Shown here piece by piece: positions 6,946 through 11,183 of a DNA stretch of 11,183 bases (position 1 is the first letter of the stretch; every line of letters starts with the position of its first letter). Below the pieces are notes generated by a model that ran no database searches, was not told the DNA's origin, and worked only from the letters and a program-made list of their open reading frames with translations. Position numbers and translations under genes: made by a program. Source of the stretch: Gammaproteobacteria bacterium (GTDB lineage: Bacteria > Pseudomonadota > Gammaproteobacteria > Steroidobacterales > BM003); assembly GCA_026193125.1 (NCBI GenBank), contig JAPHSC010000353.1, forward strand, positions 1-11,183, read 5' to 3'.

Positions 6946-8139
6946 ATGATGCAGTCAGGAAGCAGCAGATGGGTGTTGGTGTTTTCCAGCCTCGGTCACG
7001 CCTACATGCATATGCTGACCGCGTTCTTTTTTGTCCTGGCGCTGGCTCTCGAGCGCACCTGGGATATGCCTTACCACGAACTTGTACGGCTCTGGGCCCT
7101 GGGCGCGCTGATGGTTGGTGCCGCAGCGATCCCGGCTGGCTGGCTGGCTGATCGCTGGAGTGCGCCCGGCATGCTCGTGGTGATGTTTTTCGGCATGGGT
7201 CTGGCGTGTTTTGCATGCGCCCTCAGCGACTCGTCGTCCAGCCTCATGCTGGGTCTGACTTTCCTGGGGCTGTTTGCCGCTATTTACCACCCGGTCGGCA
7301 TCCCCTGGCTGGTGCGCAGTGTCACGGCCGGGGGCAAGGCCCTGGGCGTAAACGGAATATTCGGCGGGCTGGGCGTGGCGTTCGCCGGCACCGCAGCGGG
7401 ACTGCTGGTGGATAGCCTGGGTTGGCGCGCCGCCTTCGCCGTACCGGGCATGGCTTGTGTGATCACCGGTGCGGTGATGCTCTGGGCATGGCGCAAGGGC
7501 TTGTTGCCCGAGGGTCGTCAATCCGTGTCCACCGGGGGAGACCTGGGCAGAACGGCGCTCTTGAAAGTGTTTGCCGCCCTGATGCTGGGTATGTTCTGCC
7601 TGGGCTTCATCTACCAGGCCTGTCTGACCGCATTCCCGAAGCTGTTTGACCTGAGGCTGGGCTCGCTCATGGGCGAGGGCACCCTGGGCGTCGGCATGCT
7701 GGTCACGTTTGTGTACGGTGTATCCGCTGTTTTCCAGGTAATCGGCGGGCATCTCGCGGATCGTTATTCCCTGAAATGGATTTATCTTGGTGGCTTCGCC
7801 CTGCAGGTGCCGCTGTTGTTTGCGCTCAGCCAGCTGACAGGCATTTCCATGGTCGCCGGGGCAACCCTGACCGTGCTGGTGATGACCGCGTCCCAGCCCG
7901 CGGAAAGCATGCTGCTGTCGCGCTATTCTCCCGCTGCCTACCAAGGCTTTGCTTTTGGGGTAAAATTTGTGCTGGCCTTCGGCGCGGCGCCCCTTGCCAT
8001 CAGCCTGGTGTCGTGGCTATTGGCCGGCCCCGGCGGCGGGGCTCAGCTGTTCGTGGCGCTGGCTGCACTGTCCGGGCTGGGCGTCATCGCGGTCTGGACC
8101 TTGCCACGTGACGTCTCCCGGAGTGTGGCTCCGGGTTAA
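6946..8139 (+). CDS. MFS transporter
   Basis: The 397-residue, strongly hydrophobic protein has about twelve membrane segments, the length expected for a major facilitator. The loop motif after helix 2, GWLADRW (65-71), and its repeat in the second half, GGHLADRYSLKW (267-278), show the two six-helix halves. Helix 1 carries His18 and His22, and helix 4 has YHPVG at 114-118, features reminiscent of the Fsr-like exporter group. No drug or sugar signature is evident. An in-frame TAG immediately before the ATG at 6946 fixes the start there or at the next ATG; there is no good ribosome site, so coupling to the thioesterase gene 49 bases upstream is possible. Context suggests transport of an organic acid or related compound, but direction and substrate are unknown. 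The coding end contains a hairpin and overlaps the next promoter. Confidence 0.9.
   Translation: MMQSGSSRWVLVFSSLGHAYMHMLTAFFFVLALALERTWDMPYHELVRLWALGALMVGAAAIPAGWLADRWSAPGMLVVMFFGMGLACFACALSDSSSSLMLGLTFLGLFAAIYHPVGIPWLVRSVTAGGKALGVNGIFGGLGVAFAGTAAGLLVDSLGWRAAFAVPGMACVITGAVMLWAWRKGLLPEGRQSVSTGGDLGRTALLKVFAALMLGMFCLGFIYQACLTAFPKLFDLRLGSLMGEGTLGVGMLVTFVYGVSAVFQVIGGHLADRYSLKWIYLGGFALQVPLLFALSQLTGISMVAGATLTVLVMTASQPAESMLLSRYSPAAYQGFAFGVKFVLAFGAAPLAISLVSWLLAGPGGGAQLFVALAALSGLGVIAVWTLPRDVSRSVAPG
8117..8135 (+). repeat. Hairpin at the 3' end of the MFS gene
   Basis: CCCGGAG pairs perfectly with CTCCGGG around a five-base loop, just before the MFS stop codon. Only two T follow, so it is not a standard intrinsic terminator, though it could slow polymerase or protect the 3' end of the transcript. 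Confidence 0.35.
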
Positions 8140-8165
8140 CACGGACGCTTGGGTGGCTGTACAAT
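8136..8165 (+). promoter_or_regulatory. Sigma70-type promoter for the DUF4136 lipoprotein gene
   Basis: A -35 of TTAACA (8136-8141, five of six consensus) and a -10 of TACAAT (8160-8165, five of six) are separated by 18 bases. Transcription would start near 8172, leaving a leader of about 36 bases. The -35 overlaps the stop codon of the MFS gene, which marks the likely border between the upstream operon and the lipoprotein gene. Confidence 0.55.
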
Positions 8166-8207
8166 GGATCTGCGTTGGGTTTGCACACTGCATTAGGGAA
8201 CCGGGAC

Positions 8208-8765
8208 ATGAATATTTTCAGAACCACTTTGATACTGGCGCTGCTAGTCGTGGTGTCCGCATGCTCCAGTAGCCCGGACTTGCGCTCGGACTACGACCCC
8301 AGCGCCGATTTCAGTAAATACAGGACCTACGGTTTCGTGCGGGTTCCGGGCACCGATCAGGCCCAGTACCAGACCCTGATAACGCAACACTTCAAGAATG
8401 CCTTGCGCGTTGAAATGGACGCCCGCGGATACCGATACGTCGAGACCGATCCGGACCTGCTGCTGAACTTCAACGCCATCCTGTCAGAAAAGGTGCAAGT
8501 CACTACTCAACCGAGTTCAGGTATGTATTACGGCTACCGCGGCTATGGCGCCTGGGGCAGTTACGGTAGCTACACGGATGTTCGTCATTACACGCAGGGC
8601 ACGGTAAACGTCGACATGGTGGACGCCAAGCGTCAGCAACTGGTTTGGGAAGGCGTGGCCGAGGGCACGGTGAAGGAGTCCAGCAAGGAAGATATCGGGA
8701 CCCGTATCGCAAACGTGATCAAGCTGATCATGCAACAGTATCCATTCCGCGCCCAGGTCGATTAG
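8208..8765 (+). CDS. DUF4136 domain lipoprotein
   Basis: The 185-residue product starts with a short basic-hydrophobic signal peptide and a lipobox ending VSAC, so Cys19 is the likely lipidation site. The residue after it is Ser, not Asp, which favours sorting to the outer membrane. The mature part matches DUF4136 proteins: YDPSADFSKYRTYGF near 29-43, DPDLLLNFNA at 81-90, a Gly/Tyr-rich loop at about 105-122 (YYGYRGYGAWGSYGSY) and VNVDMVDAKRQQLVWEGVAEG at 133-153, with a C-terminal helix. ATG at 8208 is preferred over the in-frame start at 8175 because AGGGA at 8195-8199 lies eight bases before it and the signal peptide then begins correctly. It has its own promoter overlapping the preceding gene. 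The family is of unknown function, probably envelope-associated. Confidence 0.88.
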   Translation: MNIFRTTLILALLVVVSACSSSPDLRSDYDPSADFSKYRTYGFVRVPGTDQAQYQTLITQHFKNALRVEMDARGYRYVETDPDLLLNFNAILSEKVQVTTQPSSGMYYGYRGYGAWGSYGSYTDVRHYTQGTVNVDMVDAKRQQLVWEGVAEGTVKESSKEDIGTRIANVIKLIMQQYPFRAQVD

Positions 8766-8770
8766 TGATA

Positions 8771-8798
8771 TCGCCGCCAGCGAAAGAGCCGGTGGCGA
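8771..8798. repeat. Hairpin between the lipoprotein and sucrase/ferredoxin-like genes
   Basis: TCGCCGCC pairs with GGTGGCGA (one G-T pair) around a 12-base loop, five bases after the lipoprotein stop. No T-run follows, so it is not a standard intrinsic terminator. It may attenuate read-through or stabilise the lipoprotein transcript. Confidence 0.35.
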
Positions 8799-8808
8799 CC
8801 AGGCCTGA

Positions 8809-9732
8809 TTGCCGGCGGTGACTAGCGCGGATAGTTTGCGCGAGTGTTCACTACTCGCAGCGGAATCCGGAGAACCGCTGGCGGGCACGGCTGAGCCGGT
8901 TGATTGCTGGGTGATGCTGGAATTTCGCGGTGTCTGGCAAGCCCGAGCGCTGGAGCATAACGGCTTGCCCTCGCCGGTTCAGGACTGGTTAACAGCCGGG
9001 GTTAAAGGCCTGTGCGCAAAAGGTTTCAAGACCCGCCCCCAGTTGATTCGTCAGCAACACAATCGCGACAAGGGGCACCTTAGCCTGTTCGTGGGATTCG
9101 CCGGTATCACCCAGCCCGGTCTGTACGAATTCCGTGCTGCCACCCACGAGGAATTTACAGCGATTGATCTGCTTTCCCTGGCTGAGAATCGCCCGACCTA
9201 TTCCGCCAACCTGGTAAGCGGAGACCGCTATTTTGTGTGTACCAACGGCCAGCGCGATACCTGTTGCTCGCTCCATGGCATGCCGGTCTATGCCGAATTG
9301 GCCAGGCAATGCACGTCTGCAGCCTGGCAAACCACCCACCTGGGCGGGCACCGGTTTGCCGCGACCCTGGTCAGCCTGCCTTCCGGCGCAGTCTACGGCC
9401 AGTTACGGTCGAATGATGTAAGCAGCTTGCTGAAGGCGCATGCGGCGGGCACCTTGCTGCTGCCGAAGCTCAGGGGCCGTAGCGGACTGGACCCGGCTTC
9501 CCAGGTAGCGGAAATAGCCCTGCGTCAACGTAGCGGGGAGCACCAGCTGGCCCGATACAGTCTGCTCGCCGCAGAAAGCCAGGATGGCGTTGAACGGCGA
9601 GTATTTCTCGACAGCCTTGACCAAAGTCGCCAGGAGATTCGGCTGGTGCCCGATGAGGAGAGGCTGCTGTTTCGCGCTGGTTGTGCCGAGGACACTCTCA
9701 AGAGTCGGGTGCTTTATCGCGTCCTGCCCTAG
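8809..9732 (+). CDS. Sucrase/ferredoxin-like family protein (Apd1-type thioredoxin-like ferredoxin)
   Basis: The protein of up to 307 residues matches the Suc_Fer-like family. Its centre contains FVCTNGQRDTCCSLHGMPVY (142-161) followed by HLGGHRFAATLVSLPSG (177-193). These are the Cys and HxGGH motifs of the thioredoxin-like ferredoxin fold, in which yeast Apd1 binds a [2Fe-2S] cluster with two Cys and two His. Here Cys144, Cys152 or Cys153, His177 and His181 are the candidate ligands. An N-terminal part (about 11-110) has the CSLLAAESGEPLAGTA family opening. An in-frame TGA directly before TTG 8809 limits the start to that TTG or to GTG 8818; neither has a strong ribosome site (AGG lies five bases before the TTG). 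It follows the lipoprotein gene by 43 bases and ends by sharing four bases with the regulator gene. Redox function is inferred from the family. Confidence 0.87.
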   Translation: MPAVTSADSLRECSLLAAESGEPLAGTAEPVDCWVMLEFRGVWQARALEHNGLPSPVQDWLTAGVKGLCAKGFKTRPQLIRQQHNRDKGHLSLFVGFAGITQPGLYEFRAATHEEFTAIDLLSLAENRPTYSANLVSGDRYFVCTNGQRDTCCSLHGMPVYAELARQCTSAAWQTTHLGGHRFAATLVSLPSGAVYGQLRSNDVSSLLKAHAAGTLLLPKLRGRSGLDPASQVAEIALRQRSGEHQLARYSLLAAESQDGVERRVFLDSLDQSRQEIRLVPDEERLLFRAGCAEDTLKSRVLYRVLP

Positions 9733-10646
9733 TCGCTGGAGTTTTGTTTTGCAGTGACCTGCGCGCCGATGGCCTGCACCTGCGAGCGCAGCCAGGTCAG
9801 GGCCGGGTCGGATTCAACGCGCTTGTGCCAATACATACGAATCTCCAGCGGCGCCACCTCGAACGGCAATTCCATGCAATGCAGGCCATGCATGGCAGCC
9901 AGCGACGCGGGCGCACTCAGTGCCAGATCCGTGCTGCGCACCACCTGGGGAGTAAGCAGGTAGTGCTGGCTGCGCAGCAGGATTTTTCGTTGTTGACCGA
10001 GTCGCCGAAGGGCCAGGTCTACATGGCCGGGCCCGCGGCGTCTGCTGGAGGGCATGACATGCTGTAAGGCCAGGTAGTCACCCAGACCCAGCGTCTTGCC
10101 CACCATGGGATGATCGGGTCTGACCATGCAAACGTAGTGGTCGCTGCAAAGTAGCGCGTGCTGTAACTGGGGATCGGTGTGCAGGACGGCATCGATGCCC
10201 AGGTCGGCCTCGCCGGCGGCGAGGTCCCGCGACAGGTCTTGTCTTGAGCCCTGGAAAGTCTCCAGTGAGACGGCCGGGGCGACCTCCTGCATTCGGCGCA
10301 GCAGGGGCGGCACCAGGATGGCCTCCAGCAAATCCGAAAGACGCAGGCGGAAACACCTGCTGGAGGCGCCAGGAGCAAATTGTCCCAGCGCCACGCGGGT
10401 GTTTTCCAGCAGCTTCAGGGCGCGTCGAATGTCAGGCGCAATGGCCTCGGCAAGCGGAGTGGGCTGCATGCGTCTTCCGCTGCGCACGAACAGTGGATCG
10501 CTGAATTCCTGGCGCAGACGAGCCAGTGAATTGCTTACCGCTGGCTGCGTGATATGCAGGATTTCCCCGGCCCGGGTCAGGCTGGCCTCGCTGAAGATCA
10601 CCTCGAACACTCGGTACAAATTCAAATCCATGGTCTTTTGTTTCAT
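9729..10646 (-). CDS. LysR-family transcriptional regulator
   Basis: The 305-residue protein is the usual size for LysR regulators. An N-terminal winged helix-turn-helix spans about 7-66 (SEASLTRAGEILHITQPAVS is the helix-turn-helix, then RLRQEFSDPLFVRSGRRMQPT). A ligand-binding domain fills about 90-295. The sequence DLNLYRVFEVIF at the start and the DPLFVR/PTPLA segments place it near the NodD-like side of the family. The ATG at 10644-10646 has AGGGA three bases before it. The Met at 10631 would leave that site 18 bases away, so the longer form is preferred. It is divergent from the acyl-CoA dehydrogenase gene across a 144-base AT-rich gap with paired half-sites, so it probably regulates that gene and itself. 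The inducer is unknown. It converges with the sucrase/ferredoxin-like gene. Confidence 0.93.
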   Translation of the reverse strand: MKQKTMDLNLYRVFEVIFSEASLTRAGEILHITQPAVSNSLARLRQEFSDPLFVRSGRRMQPTPLAEAIAPDIRRALKLLENTRVALGQFAPGASSRCFRLRLSDLLEAILVPPLLRRMQEVAPAVSLETFQGSRQDLSRDLAAGEADLGIDAVLHTDPQLQHALLCSDHYVCMVRPDHPMVGKTLGLGDYLALQHVMPSSRRRGPGHVDLALRRLGQQRKILLRSQHYLLTPQVVRSTDLALSAPASLAAMHGLHCMELPFEVAPLEIRMYWHKRVESDPALTWLRSQVQAIGAQVTAKQNSSD

Positions 10647-10666
10647 TTTTCCCTGATTTTTTTAAA

Positions 10667-10704
10667 ATCAATATTGATGATGGTAAGTGATAACCAAGAT
10701 CAAT
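10667..10704. promoter_or_regulatory. Candidate LysR binding region: three ATCAAT/ATTGAT half-sites
   Basis: ATCAATATTGAT at 10667-10678 is a perfect 12-base palindrome, and another ATCAAT lies at 10699-10704, 32 bases from the first copy, about three helical turns. The surrounding 60 bases (10661-10720) are only 25% GC. The third half-site abuts the candidate -35 of the dehydrogenase promoter. This layout, a strong site near the regulator plus a second site at the target promoter, is common for LysR proteins. The assignment is inferred and untested. Confidence 0.45.
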
Positions 10705-10731
10705 TGGAATAATTAATCCTGACACTTTATT
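10704..10731 (+). promoter_or_regulatory. Weak candidate promoter for the acyl-CoA dehydrogenase gene
   Basis: TTGGAA (10704-10709) and TTTATT (10726-10731) are spaced by 16 bases and each match four of six consensus positions. Weak hexamers fit an activator-dependent promoter, and the first overlaps the ATCAAT half-site by one base. An alternative -35, CTGACA at 10719-10724, lacks a good -10. Confidence 0.3.
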
Positions 10732-10790
10732 GTGCCAGGTACTACCTGACCAGAGAATTGCCTTACCCAGCCTGTTAGCGGAGGTGCAAC

Positions 10791-11183
10791 GTGGATTTTT
10801 CATATAGCCCCAAGACCCGGGAACTGTTGCAGAAGCTGACGACGTTCCGGGATGAACACATCATTCCAAATGAGGAAGTCTTTACCCGCCAGGTCAATGA
10901 GGGTGAGCGCTGGGCGGCGGTCCCGGTCATCGAGGAACTGAAGATCCTGGCCCGGGAGCAGGGGCTCTGGAACCTTTTCTTGCCTGAGCCGGAGTACGGT
11001 GCCGGTCTGAGCAACCTGGAGTACGCTCCGCTGGCCGAGGTCATGGGATGCAATGAATGGGCGCCCGAGGTGTTCAACTGCAACGCCCCGGACACCGGCA
11101 ATATGGAAGTGCTGGCGCGTTACGGTAATGACGCGCAGAAAGAGCAATGGCTGACGCCCTTGCTGGAAGGTGAAATTCGTTCC
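10791..11183 (+). CDS. Acyl-CoA dehydrogenase, ACAD10/11-like, N-terminal part (runs off the window)
   Basis: A GTG start at 10791 opens a frame with no stop to the window end, giving 131 residues of a protein normally near 400. GGAGG at 10780-10784 lies six bases before the GTG, the best ribosome site in the window, and settles the start. The sequence is the N-terminal helical domain of FAD-dependent acyl-CoA dehydrogenases, which introduce a 2,3-double bond into acyl-CoA. LWNLFLPEPEYGAGLSNLEY (62-81) and FNCNAPDTGNMEVLARYG (96-113) point to the subgroup containing mammalian ACAD10/ACAD11. No kinase domain is fused in front, unlike in ACAD11. The catalytic Glu is beyond the window. It is divergent from the LysR gene, which probably controls it. 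Substrate chain length is unknown. Confidence 0.93.
   Translation, partial: MDFSYSPKTRELLQKLTTFRDEHIIPNEEVFTRQVNEGERWAAVPVIEELKILAREQGLWNLFLPEPEYGAGLSNLEYAPLAEVMGCNEWAPEVFNCNAPDTGNMEVLARYGNDAQKEQWLTPLLEGEIRS

Noticed and set aside
6955..7944. Long minus-strand open frame (329 codons) antisense to the MFS gene
   Set aside because: The translation is rich in His, Gln and Gly with no domain, while the plus frame is a clear transporter. It is a shadow of a GC-rich gene.
10667..10678. ATCAATATTGAT as an FNR-type site
   Set aside because: The half-sites are in the opposite order from TTGAT-N4-ATCAA and have no spacer.

Overview
The window looks like chromosomal DNA of a moderately GC-rich proteobacterium, most likely a gammaproteobacterium with a lipid-oriented, possibly marine lifestyle. 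This is inferred from gene content (CaiB/BaiF CoA-transferase, flavin monooxygenase, acyl-CoA dehydrogenase, DUF4136 outer-membrane-type lipoprotein, DUF2189 membrane protein, hydroxyacid-oxoacid transhydrogenase) and from style. No rRNA or tRNA is present to fix the taxon. Genes are tightly packed and no gap exceeds 300 bases. I saw no insertion sequence, phage gene, CRISPR array or tRNA.

Layout. 1-825 (+) is the 3' part of a CaiB/BaiF family III CoA-transferase. It converges with a flavin-containing monooxygenase on the minus strand (822-2243). Upstream of that, also on the minus strand, is a DUF2189 membrane protein (2419-3222). A divergent gap separates it from a small fatty acid hydroxylase/sterol desaturase family protein (3500-4222, +). 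A 249-base, more AT-rich gap with a long imperfect palindrome precedes a hemerythrin-like HHE protein (4472-5011, +). Next comes a probable three-gene unit: hydroxyacid-oxoacid transhydrogenase (5148-6458), hotdog acyl-CoA thioesterase (6462-6896) and MFS transporter (6946-8139). A DUF4136 lipoprotein (8208-8765) follows with its own good promoter, then a sucrase/ferredoxin-like (Apd1-type) protein (8809-9732). This converges with a LysR regulator on the minus strand (9729-10646). An AT-rich divergent control region leads to an acyl-CoA dehydrogenase of the ACAD10/11-like type (10791 to the window end).

How the genes may work together. The common theme is acyl-CoA and oxygenated small-molecule chemistry. 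The thioesterase and transhydrogenase, three bases apart, could release a hydroxyacid from CoA and oxidise it to an oxoacid using 2-oxoglutarate as acceptor, with the MFS protein moving a related acid. The LysR protein probably controls the divergent dehydrogenase. The CoA-transferase, monooxygenase and dehydrogenase fit the same catabolic background, but nothing in the sequence proves a single pathway.

The most unusual structural points are these: both convergent gene pairs overlap by exactly the palindromic tetramer CTAG, which serves as both stop codons; an extended inverted repeat lies upstream of the hemerythrin gene; and a set of ATCAAT/ATTGAT half-sites sits in the LysR-dehydrogenase gap. 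No clearly novel multi-gene defence or mobile system was found.
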